21,171 bases of DNA from an uncultured Clostridia bacterium (GCA_937907605.1 CALCYI010000037.1:1-21171); one strand, 5' to 3'. Positions 7,965 to 14,414 are shown, counted from the stretch's first letter. The notes: generated by a model from the sequence alone, not told the origin. Made by a program: numbers and translations.

Positions 7965-8918
7965 ATGGAAATACTTAAGCTTAATCCCGTGTTCAAGGAT
8001 TATATCTGGGGAGGCACGCGCCTTGCCTCTGATTACGGCTTTGATACGGGCTTTGAAAAAACGGCTGAGGGCTGGATGCTCGCGTGCCACAGGGACGGTA
8101 TGAACACAGTTGACGGCGGAGAATATGACGGAAAGCGTTTTGATGAAGTGATTAACGCTGTCGGTCTTGAAAAGCTTGCGGGTAAAAACTGTCTTAAATT
8201 CCCGTATTTTCCCGTACTTATCAAGCTCATTGACGCTTATGACAACCTCTCCGTACAGGTTCACCCCGACGACGATTACGCCCGCAGGGTTGAAAACGAA
8301 TACGGCAAGACGGAGTGCTGGTACGTGCTTGACGCGCTCGACAGCGCGGAGCTGATATACGGCTTTAAAGAAAAGCTTACCGCCGACGAATTCAAAGAGG
8401 CGATTGAAAGCAATACTCTCCTTGACAAGCTCAACCGCGTTAAAGTCAAAAAGGGCGATTTCTTCTTTATCGAGGCGAGTACGGTCCACGCGATAGGCAG
8501 GGGAGCGCTGATTGCCGAAATTCAGCAGAATTCAAACTGCACCTACCGAGTTTACGATTACGGCAGAATAGGCAAGGACGGCAAGCCGAGGGAGCTTCAT
8601 ATCGAAAAAGCGCTTGACGTATCGGTATGTGAGCCTCCGAAATATGACATAAAGCCCTTTGGAGAAGAGGAGCAGCGCAAAGGTCATATTTTCCAGATTT
8701 TATGCGAAGGTGAGCTTTTTTCAGTTTATCGCTATAAGGTATCTGAGAGCGTAAAATTAATAACAGACGCTAAAAGCTTTAATCATATTTTAGTCCTCGA
8801 GGGCGAGGGGAAAATCAATTCGCTCAAAGCGAAAAAGGGAGATTCCTTCTTCGTTCCCGCCTCGTTCGGCGAGTATGAAATCAGCGGAAATATTGAGCTT
8901 TTGGTTACGAAAATTTAA
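7965..8918 (+). CDS. manA: mannose-6-phosphate isomerase, class I
   Basis: The enzyme interconverts mannose-6-phosphate and fructose-6-phosphate in the cytoplasm. I choose the ATG at 7965 (317 residues) over the GTG at 7956, because AAGGTG (7953-7958) is then a ribosome binding site at 6-nt spacing. Residues matching the family zinc ligands are Q98 and H100 (SVQVHPDD), E117 (GKTECWYVL) and H175 (VHAIGRGALIAEIQQ); YRVYDYGR (about 194-201) carries the substrate-binding arginine. Length matches the short Bacillus-type ManA. It stands alone between divergent and terminator signals, so it is probably transcribed singly. Confidence 0.93.
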   Translation: MEILKLNPVFKDYIWGGTRLASDYGFDTGFEKTAEGWMLACHRDGMNTVDGGEYDGKRFDEVINAVGLEKLAGKNCLKFPYFPVLIKLIDAYDNLSVQVHPDDDYARRVENEYGKTECWYVLDALDSAELIYGFKEKLTADEFKEAIESNTLLDKLNRVKVKKGDFFFIEASTVHAIGRGALIAEIQQNSNCTYRVYDYGRIGKDGKPRELHIEKALDVSVCEPPKYDIKPFGEEEQRKGHIFQILCEGELFSVYRYKVSESVKLITDAKSFNHILVLEGEGKINSLKAKKGDSFFVPASFGEYEISGNIELLVTKI

Positions 8919-8926
8919 AATGTATT

Positions 8927-8969
8927 AAATCACTCCTTTTGCACAAACTATGAAAAAGGAGTGATTTTT
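8927..8969 (+). terminator. terminator-like hairpin after manA that includes the DUF378 ribosome binding site
   Basis: A perfect 14-bp inverted repeat (AAATCACTCCTTTT at 8927-8940 with AAAAGGAGTGATTT at 8954-8967) has a 13-nt loop and runs into TTTTT (8965-8969). The right arm contains AAAGGAG, the ribosome binding site of the next gene, whose ATG is at 8970. The structure can both end manA transcription and hide that site. Confidence 0.8.
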
Positions 8970-9176
8970 ATGAAGATTATTAACCGCATAGCGTTGATAC
9001 TTAATATTATTGGAGGTATCAACTGGGGACTTATCGGGCTTTTCAAGTTCGACCTTGTTGCGTGGATTTTCGGCGGACAGGACGCAGTGCTTTCAAGAAT
9101 CATCTACGTTCTTGTCGGTATTGCGGCGGTATGGTGTATCAGCCTTCTTTTCCGCCCGCGCGAGCTTAACGATTAA
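8970..9176 (+). CDS. DUF378 (YuzA-like) small membrane protein
   Basis: The 68-residue protein starts at the ATG at 8970, 8 nt after AAAGGAG; the upstream GTG at 8961 lies in that ribosome binding site. It has two hydrophobic segments (about 5-27, with GGINWGLIGLF, and 43-60, ending CISLLF) joined by a short polar loop. The INWGLxGLF pattern near the N-terminus is typical of DUF378, a small inner-membrane family of unknown function. Its ribosome binding site is buried in the preceding hairpin. The Asn T-box promoter begins six bases after its stop codon. Confidence 0.85.
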   Translation: MKIINRIALILNIIGGINWGLIGLFKFDLVAWIFGGQDAVLSRIIYVLVGIAAVWCISLLFRPRELND

Positions 9177-9181
9177 AAAAC

Positions 9182-9210
9182 TTGACAAATCAGATTCAGA
9201 GGCTTATAAT
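9182..9210 (+). promoter_or_regulatory. consensus promoter of the asnS-asnA transcript
   Basis: TTGACA (9182-9187), exactly 17 bp, TATAAT (9205-9210): a perfect sigma-70/SigA-type promoter. Transcription would begin near 9217, at the 5' edge of the T-box leader. Confidence 0.93.
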
Positions 9211-9216
9211 ATTTCC

Positions 9217-9484
9217 TAATAAAAGGCAATGACGGAGAAAAGTACTGCGGAAATGTACTTCAAGAGAGCACGGGACGGTGAAATCCGCGCAGCAACAGCC
9301 GCACGAAGAACACTCAATAGCCGCAAGCTGAACGGGTTATCCTCAGTAGGTGCGCCGCAGGCTGAGCGTTAAAGCAGCAGGCTTTGAATACGAAGCCGTA
9401 AGGGGCTCTTATGAGCAATATAGGTGGTACCGCGGGTAACAGTCACTCGTCCTATACTTCGGACGATGGTGGCTGTATTTTTTA
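9217..9484 (+). ncRNA. T-box leader responding to uncharged tRNA-Asn
   Basis: The leader has the T-box sequence AGGTGGTACCGCG (from 9422) followed by a terminator stem: 9439-9452 pairs with 9461-9476 through TCGTCC/GGACGA and ACAGTCAC/GTGGCTGT, then a T-rich tract. Upstream are the AAGAGAG and GGACGGTGAAATCC elements of stem I and GAAGAACACTC, where AAC at 9309-9311 is a good candidate specifier codon for asparagine. Uncharged tRNA-Asn would pair with the specifier and the T-box bulge, block the terminator and allow asnS and asnA to be transcribed. A second GAAC (9329-9332) is a less likely specifier. Confidence 0.93.
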
Positions 9485-9490
9485 CCTCTT

Positions 9491-9543
9491 TGCCTCCCTT
9501 GTGTAAAGGGAGGTGGCTGCCGAAAGGCAGACGGAGGGATTGT
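9491..9543. repeat. interspersed two-hairpin repeat, copy 2
   Basis: Stem CCTCCCTT/AAGGGAGG, then CTGCC/GGCAG closing GAAA, ending GACGGAGGGATTGT. It sits between the T-box terminator and the asnS ribosome binding site, so it is transcribed in the asnS 5' region. It is nearly identical to the copy at 10944-10996. Confidence 0.85.
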
Positions 9544-9559
9544 AATAGGAGGTTTTATT

Positions 9560-10936
9560 ATGAAGCACACAGACATTAAAGAAATCCTTTATACCGATTC
9601 TTTCGTCGGTAAAGAAGCAACCGTATGCGGCTGGGTAAGAACGGCGCGTGACAGCAAAAACGTTGCGTTCCTCGCCCTTAACGACGGTACGACCTTAAAT
9701 CATCTTCAGATAGTTATTGACAAAAACTCTGATTTAGAGGTTCCCGACGAGGCTATGAAGCTCGGCGCGTCCGTTAAGGTTGTCGGCGAGGTCGTTAAAA
9801 ACGACAGGAACGATACTAACGAGATTAATGCAAAAGAGGTTATCCTGCTCGGTAAATGCCCCGCGGATTATCCGCTCCAGAAGAAATTTCAGAAGCTTGA
9901 AACCCTGCGCGAAATGCCGCATATCAGGGTAAGGACGAACACCTTTAACGCCGTATTCCGTGTGCGTTCCGTTATCGCCGCGGCTATTCACCGCTTCTTC
10001 CAGGAGAGAGGCTACGTTTATATTAACACGCCGCTTATCACGGGCTCGGACTGCGAGGGCGCGGGCGAAATGTTCCAGGTTACTACGATAGGCTATAACA
10101 CCGAATACAAGACCGAGGAAGAATACTATGCAAACGACTTCTTCGGCAAAAAGACGGGACTTTCCGTATCGGGACAGCTTGAGGGCGAGGTTGCCGCTAT
10201 GGGACTCGGCAAGATTTACACCTTCGGACCGTCCTTCCGCGCGGAGAACAGTAATACCCAGCGACACGTCGCTGAATTCTGGCATATCGAGCCCGAGGTT
10301 GCGTTTGCCGAGCTTCCCGACGTTATCGAGCTCGCCGAGGATATGATTAAGTACATCATTAAGGATTATATGGAAAAGTGCCCCGAGGAGCTTAAATTCT
10401 TTGAGCAGCGCTTTGAAAAGGGACTCACGGAAAAACTTGAATCTGTTGTAAACAGCGATTTTGAAATTGTTGATTATACCGACGCAATAGAGCTTCTTAA
10501 GAAGGCTGACGTTAAGTTTGAATTCCCTGTTGAATGGGGCGCAGACCTTCAGTCCGAGCATGAAAGATATATTACGGAAAAGGTCTATAACAAGCCCGTA
10601 TTCCTTATTAACTATCCTAAGGAAATCAAGAGCTTTTATATGAAGCAGAACCCCGACGGAAAGACCGTTGCGGCGACCGACCTTCTCGTACCGGGCGTCG
10701 GCGAAATCATCGGCGGCAGCGAGAGAGAGGCTGATTACGATAAGCTTATCGCCGCTATGAAGGAAAAGGGAATGAGCACCGACGGCTACGATTTCTATCT
10801 CGATTTGCGTAAGTACGGCTCAGTGCCTCACGGCGGCTTCGGTCTCGGCTTTGAAAGGATTATTATGTACGTAACGGGTATGGCGAATATCCGCGACGTC
10901 ATCCTATATCCCCGTACCGTCGGCAACATAAAATAA
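9560..10936 (+). CDS. asnS: asparaginyl-tRNA synthetase
   Basis: This 458-residue class IIb synthetase charges tRNA-Asn. The N-terminal OB fold (about 15-105, starting near ATVCGWVRTARDSKN) binds the anticodon. The catalytic core has motif 2 around residues 222-246 (FGPSFRAENSNTQRHVAEFW) and motif 3 at 425-434 (GGFGLGFERI). NTQRHVAEFW is usual for AsnRS, while AspRS normally has another motif 2 pattern. Length is normal. AGGAGG at about 9547-9552 precedes the ATG. The Asn T-box upstream and asnA downstream independently support the asparagine assignment. Confidence 0.97.
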   Translation: MKHTDIKEILYTDSFVGKEATVCGWVRTARDSKNVAFLALNDGTTLNHLQIVIDKNSDLEVPDEAMKLGASVKVVGEVVKNDRNDTNEINAKEVILLGKCPADYPLQKKFQKLETLREMPHIRVRTNTFNAVFRVRSVIAAAIHRFFQERGYVYINTPLITGSDCEGAGEMFQVTTIGYNTEYKTEEEYYANDFFGKKTGLSVSGQLEGEVAAMGLGKIYTFGPSFRAENSNTQRHVAEFWHIEPEVAFAELPDVIELAEDMIKYIIKDYMEKCPEELKFFEQRFEKGLTEKLESVVNSDFEIVDYTDAIELLKKADVKFEFPVEWGADLQSEHERYITEKVYNKPVFLINYPKEIKSFYMKQNPDGKTVAATDLLVPGVGEIIGGSEREADYDKLIAAMKEKGMSTDGYDFYLDLRKYGSVPHGGFGLGFERIIMYVTGMANIRDVILYPRTVGNIK

Positions 10937-10943
10937 TCCTCTT

Positions 10944-10996
10944 TGCCTCCCTTGTGTAAAGGGAGGTGGCTGCCGATAGGCAGACGGAAGGATAGT
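10944..10996. repeat. interspersed two-hairpin repeat, copy 3
   Basis: The same two stems as copy 2, with GATA in place of GAAA in the second loop and GGAAGGATAG at the end. It fills the asnS-asnA gap. Copies 2 and 3 also share CCTCTT just before the element. Confidence 0.85.
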
Positions 10997-11015
10997 TTAT
11001 TCAAAGGAGAAAAAT

Positions 11016-12017
11016 ATGAACATTTATCCTGTTAACTATAAATCCTCGCTGACTCAGCGCGATACGCAGAGGGCTATTAAGGTCGTTAAGGACACCTTCC
11101 AGAAAAAGCTTGCGCACGCGCTTCACCTTGACCGCGTTACCGCGCCGATTATGGTGACTAAGGCGAGCGGTATTAACGACGACCTCAACGGCGTTGAACG
11201 TAAGGTCCATTTTACTATGATGAATATCGACGGCGAGGCTGAGGTAGTGCAGTCCCTTGCAAAGTGGAAAAGGCAGGCGCTTTACCGTTACGGCTACGGC
11301 GCGGGCGAGGGTATTTATACCGATATGAACGCTATCCGCCGCGACGACGATACCGATAATCTTCACTCCCTTTTCGTCGACCAGTGGGACTGGTGCCGCG
11401 TTATCACAAGGGAGGAGCGCAACGCCGAATTCCTTAAGGACATTGTGCGCAAAATTGTAAAGGCGATTTCCGATACAAACGAGGCTGTTAAGGAAAAATA
11501 TCCCGTTCTTGATTTTGAAATGAACGAGGACGTGTTCTTTATCACGACTCAGGAGCTTGAGGATATGTATCCTGATTTAACCCCGAAGGAGAGGGAAAAC
11601 GCAATTACTAAGGAACACGGCACCGTTTTCCTTATGCAGATAGGCGGCAAGATGAAAAGCGGAAAGAAGCACGACGGACGTGCGCCCGACTATGACGACT
11701 GGTCGCTCAACGGCGACATACTGTTCTGGAACGAGCTTCTCGGCTGCGCGTTTGAGATTTCCTCGATGGGCATAAGGGTTGATTCGGAGAGCTTACATAC
11801 TCAGCTTGAAGAAGAGGATTGCCTTGAACGCGAGAACTTTAAGTTCCATAAGGGAATACTCGACGGTACGCTTCCGCTCACCATAGGCGGCGGTATCGGC
11901 CAGTCAAGGCTGTGTATGCTCCTTTTGCAAAAGGCGCATATCGGCGAGGTGCAGTGCGCTATATGGAGCGACGAAATGCGTGAGGAATGCAAAGAACACA
12001 ATATCATTTTGCTTTAA
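11016..12017 (+). CDS. asnA: aspartate-ammonia ligase (AsnA-type asparagine synthetase)
   Basis: The 333-residue protein makes asparagine from aspartate, ammonia and ATP. It is a class II synthetase-like fold without an anticodon-binding domain. Visible family blocks include the N-terminal TQRDTQRAIKVVKDTFQK, VTAPIMV, GVERKVHFTM, DQWDWCRVI and the C-terminal IGGGIGQSRLCMLLL (about 293-307) with GEVQCAIWSDEM. Length is normal for AsnA (about 330). AAAGGAG lies 7 nt before the ATG. It follows asnS by 79 nt with no terminator seen, so both genes are probably under the Asn T-box, coupling asparagine supply and tRNA charging. Confidence 0.96.
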   Translation: MNIYPVNYKSSLTQRDTQRAIKVVKDTFQKKLAHALHLDRVTAPIMVTKASGINDDLNGVERKVHFTMMNIDGEAEVVQSLAKWKRQALYRYGYGAGEGIYTDMNAIRRDDDTDNLHSLFVDQWDWCRVITREERNAEFLKDIVRKIVKAISDTNEAVKEKYPVLDFEMNEDVFFITTQELEDMYPDLTPKERENAITKEHGTVFLMQIGGKMKSGKKHDGRAPDYDDWSLNGDILFWNELLGCAFEISSMGIRVDSESLHTQLEEEDCLERENFKFHKGILDGTLPLTIGGGIGQSRLCMLLLQKAHIGEVQCAIWSDEMREECKEHNIILL

Positions 12018-12025
12018 AAAAATGG

Positions 12026-12054
12026 TTGCATTTGCTTATTAAATGTGTTATAGT
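12026..12054 (+). promoter_or_regulatory. putative tRNA-Pro promoter
   Basis: TTGCAT (12026-12031), 17 bp, TATAGT (12049-12054), ending 22 bp before the tRNA. It starts eight bases after the asnA stop. Confidence 0.6.
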
Positions 12055-12076
12055 AGTTAAGCATTAAAAATGCAAT

Positions 12077-12152
<76 letters not shown>

Positions 12153-12182
12153 AAAAAGGCGGTTTTTCAACCGTCTTTTTTC
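12153..12182. terminator. bidirectional terminator after tRNA-Pro
   Basis: Stem AAAAAGGCGGTT (12153-12164) with AACCGTCTTTTT (12169-12180) closes a TTTC loop and has T-runs on both strands. It ends tRNA transcription and could stop minus-strand transcripts of the element before they run antisense into the tRNA. Confidence 0.85.
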
Positions 12183-12209
12183 TTTACTCAAAAGTGCCTT
12201 AAGCCCTTT

Positions 12210-12291
12210 ATTTATGCGGGTTTTGAGCATTTTTTGAAATATCGTTGAATTTAGTTAAAATACCGTTGCGTTGCACACGGTTGCACACCAA
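12210..12291 (+). repeat. left subterminal repeats (putative integrase arm sites)
   Basis: Two motifs recur in the same orientation near the right end. ATTTATGCGGGTTTT (12210-12224) equals 17834-17848. A 38-bp block (12254-12291), containing GTTGCACAC twice in tandem, matches 17778-17815 at 35 of 38 positions. Tyrosine integrases with an N-terminal arm-binding domain use such subterminal direct repeats; the assignment is inferred. Confidence 0.7.
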
Positions 12292-12341
12292 TTACAGATT
12301 GAAAACCATTGCAATTACTTGCTATTGCAAACATAAGCCAT

Positions 12342-12494
12342 TTATTTATTGTTTTGAGTATACCAATTATCAAATTCTTCAGGGGACATTTTGCCGCCAT
12401 CTTTAATATGATTTACATATGCTTGCAACTGTTTTAATTCTTCATCTGTTAGTTGACGTATAATTTCAATAAATAAGTCCTGATTTGTTTTCAT
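12342..12494 (-). CDS. small hypothetical protein, 50 residues
   Basis: I translated this by hand: it begins MKTNQDLFIEIIRQLTDEEL and ends EEFDNWYTQNNK. It is acidic and probably helical, with no cysteine or membrane segment. A good AAGGAAG lies about 5 nt upstream of the ATG at 12494. It is the last gene of a minus-strand pair with the 91-residue gene, close to the left end of the element. Function unknown. Confidence 0.6.
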   Translation of the reverse strand: MKTNQDLFIEIIRQLTDEELKQLQAYVNHIKDGGKMSPEEFDNWYTQNNK

Positions 12495-12614
12495 CTATCT
12501 TCCTTTCTTGACTTCTTGCAGCGGGTAAGATATAATAATCACACCCGCCGCTTATAATTCTTTCTTGGCGGTTGGTATAGGCTCTTGCTTGATGGCTTTC
12601 GCAAGGGCTTATTT

Positions 12615-12890
12615 TTATGCAACGGTGAATCTGTAACCCGTTGATTGCTTTGTGTACTGTTCGTACAAGTCGCTGTAAGCCGTTTTAAAGGCTTTTGTAT
12701 CAAACCTATTACTTGATACTGCTTTGTATCTAATCTTGAAAATACCCGCCGTCAGCTCCTCTGTTCCTTGTCTTACACACTCGGCTTTGAGTTCATCCTC
12801 AATAGCTGTTATTTCGGCTTGCAGCTCGTCCGCCATTGCCTTTAAGTCCTTTAATTCAATTACCTTTGTTTGTAAATCCTTTGTGCACAT
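12615..12890 (-). CDS. mobile-element coiled-coil protein, 91 residues
   Basis: Residues 1-40 (LQTKVIELKDLKAMADELQAEI onward) form a charged coiled coil. The rest reads GTEELTAGIFKIRYKAV, NRFDTKAFKTAYSDLYEQYTKQ and ends YRFTVA. From memory this pattern recurs in Clostridia phages and integrative elements and recalls the start of phage Gp157-type proteins; function is unknown. AAAGGAG (complement of 12900-12906) lies 9 nt before the ATG. A minus-strand promoter at 13042-13070 would give it a long leader of about 140 nt that can fold (see 12924-13025). Confidence 0.7.
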   Translation of the reverse strand: MCTKDLQTKVIELKDLKAMADELQAEITAIEDELKAECVRQGTEELTAGIFKIRYKAVSSNRFDTKAFKTAYSDLYEQYTKQSTGYRFTVA

Positions 12891-12923
12891 ATTCTGTACT
12901 CCTTTTAATTATATTTGAACTTA

Positions 12924-13025
12924 GGAACGGTCAAGTAATCTTCTCGGATATTGTTTTTCGCCCTGCTACTCCCTCACGAGTATATTGACTTGACTTTATG
13001 TAAGGCTTTCGGCGCTTGCCGTTCC
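12924..13025 (-). ncRNA. candidate structured leader RNA ahead of the 91-residue gene
   Basis: The segment closes on itself. GGAACGG (12924-12930) is complementary to CCGTTCC (13019-13025), and the helix continues past one bulged base with CAAG (12932-12935) and CTTG (13015-13018). Inside, CGCC (12959-12962) can pair with GGCG (13011-13014), and TACTC/GAGTA (12967-12971, 12978-12982) forms a hairpin. It lies directly downstream of a strong minus-strand promoter. No known RNA family was recognised. A weaker alternative is a decayed small gene: one frame from the ATG at 13030 reads 18 codons, TGA, then 22 codons before the 91-residue gene's ribosome binding site. Confidence 0.45.
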
Positions 13026-13041
13026 CTCATTCATTGATTAC

Positions 13042-13070
13042 ATTATAGCATATTGTCCGCAATATATCAA
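13042..13070 (-). promoter_or_regulatory. minus-strand promoter of the left-end operon
   Basis: On the minus strand TTGATA (13065-13070), exactly 17 bp, TATAAT (13042-13047). The spacer is almost entirely filled by an ATATTG-N4-CAATAT dyad, so a bound regulator would compete with RNA polymerase. Confidence 0.7.
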
Positions 13071-13142
13071 TTGACAAACCTTACAAATATATAGCGTACA
13101 ATATACGATATCTTTGTGCACTTTGTATATTGCGTACAATAT
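13050..13142. promoter_or_regulatory. three operator-like 16-bp dyads
   Basis: ATATTG-N4-CAATAT occurs at 13050-13065 and 13127-13142, with a one-mismatch copy (ATATAG-N4-CAATAT) at 13089-13104. Centres are 39 and 38 bp apart. The outer two overlap the two divergent promoters. The ribbon-helix-helix-like protein encoded next to them is the obvious candidate binder (inference). Confidence 0.7.
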
Positions 13143-13158
13143 CAATTTGTGCTATAAT
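13130..13158 (+). promoter_or_regulatory. promoter of the RHH-Fic operon
   Basis: TTGCGT (13130-13135), 17 bp, TATAAT (13153-13158). The -35 overlaps the third ATATTG-N4-CAATAT dyad, which fits autorepression by the first gene product. Confidence 0.65.
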
Positions 13159-13222
13159 ATGTATAGTGGAAAGGGTGGCTTCAAAAAATGCTGCCCCCAA
13201 TAATAAATAATGAGGTGATATA

Positions 13223-13429
13223 ATGGCTGAACAGCAGAAAAGAGGATATACACAAGCGCAAAATAAAGCAACACAAAAGTATATCAAAAATAATTATGAT
13301 GAATTACGCATCAGGGTTCGTAAAGATGATGAAATAAACAAGACCGTAATTGCCGAAAAAGCAAACGAAGTAAATGAAAGCATTAATGAATTTGTATTAA
13401 ACGCTGTTAAGCAAAGAATAAAGGGTTGA
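13223..13429 (+). CDS. ribbon-helix-helix-like small protein (antitoxin-type regulator)
   Basis: The 68-residue protein has a basic N-terminal stretch, a strand-like DELRIRVRK (about 27-35) and two predicted helices (DEINKTVIAEKANEVNE and SINEFVLNAVKQRI). This is the order expected for a CopG/Arc-type DNA-binding fold in which dimers contact the operator through the strand. GAGGTG precedes the ATG at good spacing. It ends 4 nt before the Fic gene, so the two are made together. Small RHH proteins upstream of toxins are usually antitoxins and autoregulators; here it may act mainly on transcription, because the Fic protein carries its own inhibitory motif. The fold is inferred from pattern alone. 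Confidence 0.6.
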   Translation: MAEQQKRGYTQAQNKATQKYIKNNYDELRIRVRKDDEINKTVIAEKANEVNESINEFVLNAVKQRIKG

Positions 13430-13433
13430 TTAT

Positions 13434-14042
13434 ATGGCATTAGAAAACAAACTGAACATTACCGATAGCGCCGAACTTGCAAGGGCTGAAGAAAAAATCA
13501 GCAAAACAAGAGCGCTTGAACTCTTTGAAAACGATATACTTTACAGCTTTGAAGTCGGCACTTTCAAAGGCTTATGCGCAATACATCAATACTTATTTTC
13601 GGATATATACGATTTTGCGGGGCAGTTGCGCAAGGTGAACATTGCAAAAGGCAATTTCCGTTTTGCACCTGTGATGTATCTTGAAGCTGCGCTGAAAAAT
13701 ATTGATGCAATGCCGCAATCAACATTTGATGAAATCATTGAAAAATATGTTGAAATGAATATTGCCCACCCTTTCAGAGAAGGCAACGGCCGAAGCACAA
13801 GAATTTGGCTTGACTGTATATTAAAAAAGGAATTGCAGCAGGTCATTGACTGGAGCAAGGTAGATAAAGAAGATTATTTGCTTGCTATGGAACGCAGCCC
13901 AATTAAAGATATTGAAATCAAAGTGCTTCTGAAAGCGGCTTTGACTGATGATATTGACAATAGGCTTGTATTCATCAAAGGCATTGATGCAAGTTATAAC
14001 TATGAGGGTTACAATACCTTTAATACAGAAGACTTGAAGTAA
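13434..14042 (+). CDS. fic: Fic family protein adenylyltransferase, class III (self-inhibited)
   Basis: The 202-residue protein has the complete Fic catalytic motif HPFREGNGRSTR (112-123), with H112 as catalytic base, E116 as metal ligand and the anion-binding GNGRSTR. GTFKGLCAIHQYLFSDIYDFAGQLR, the flap region around GNFRFAPVMYL and AMERSP are family blocks. Near the C-terminus SYNYEG (187-192) matches the inhibitory (S/T)xxxE(G/N) motif of class III Fic proteins. The whole protein closely follows my memory of Neisseria meningitidis NmFic, a single-domain class III enzyme relieved by loss of oligomers and automodification; NmFic-type enzymes AMPylate DNA gyrase. AAGGG at 13421-13425 is its ribosome binding site. 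It is the last gene before a strong terminator. The target here is not known from sequence. Confidence 0.92.
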   Translation: MALENKLNITDSAELARAEEKISKTRALELFENDILYSFEVGTFKGLCAIHQYLFSDIYDFAGQLRKVNIAKGNFRFAPVMYLEAALKNIDAMPQSTFDEIIEKYVEMNIAHPFREGNGRSTRIWLDCILKKELQQVIDWSKVDKEDYLLAMERSPIKDIEIKVLLKAALTDDIDNRLVFIKGIDASYNYEGYNTFNTEDLK

Positions 14043-14130
14043 TTTGAAAGTAAAAGTTTCGTACAGAATGATTTATGCAAAGGCACCATGAAGGAAGGAA
14101 CAACGAGCTATGTAATTGATTTAGATAATT

Positions 14131-14156
14131 GCGCTCTGCACAGCAGGGCGCTTTTT
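14131..14156 (+). terminator. terminator of the RHH-fic operon
   Basis: GCGCTCTGC (14131-14139) pairs with GCAGGGCGC (14143-14151) around an ACA loop and is followed by TTTTT. It lies 89 nt past the fic stop. Confidence 0.9.
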
Positions 14157-14159
14157 CAT

Positions 14160-14203
14160 AAATAAAAGCAGTCAACGCCGAAGTTTCAAAATGCGCTGAC
14201 TGC
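14160..14203 (-). terminator. terminator of the leftward replication/excision operon
   Basis: GCAGTCA (14168-14174) with TGACTGC (14197-14203), extended across one mismatch by CGC/GCG. On the minus strand it is followed by TTTTATT. Together with the plus-strand terminator just to the left it separates two converging transcripts. Confidence 0.7.
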
Positions 14204-14283
14204 AATACCAAATTGTTAAGTTTATTCTATCACAATAAGCAATAATAAACAAGCTGATTTTTTGAGTTGTTTTGTATATTAAT

Positions 14284-14361
14284 AAAACGCTCCAGGTTCT
14301 TTTAGATTATTTTGTAATATAGATTTGTGTTTTTGTATTTTTTAATATATTGGAGCGTTTT
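14284..14361. repeat. 11-bp perfect inverted repeat around a 56-bp AT-rich centre
   Basis: AAAACGCTCCA (14284-14294) and TGGAGCGTTTT (14351-14361) are exact complements. T-runs are present at both ends. It could be a long-loop bidirectional terminator, a small RNA, or part of the replication/transfer origin beside the iterons. No gene is visible in it. Confidence 0.6.
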
Positions 14362-14414
14362 CTCGGATTGTGTTTATTGTGTTTTTATATACATATGGCA
14401 TATATTTATAAATC

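Noticed and set aside
9734..10561. A 275-residue minus-strand frame inside asnS, and a 198-residue one opposite manA
   Set aside because: Both are antisense shadows of well-conserved enzymes with full catalytic motifs.
11001..11366. Minus-strand 121-residue frame at the start of asnA
   Set aside because: Antisense of the conserved AsnA N-terminus with no start signal.
12519..12548. GCGGGT...ACCCGC inverted repeat after the 91-residue gene as a terminator
   Set aside because: No T-run follows on either strand and the 50-residue gene downstream seems to share the transcript.
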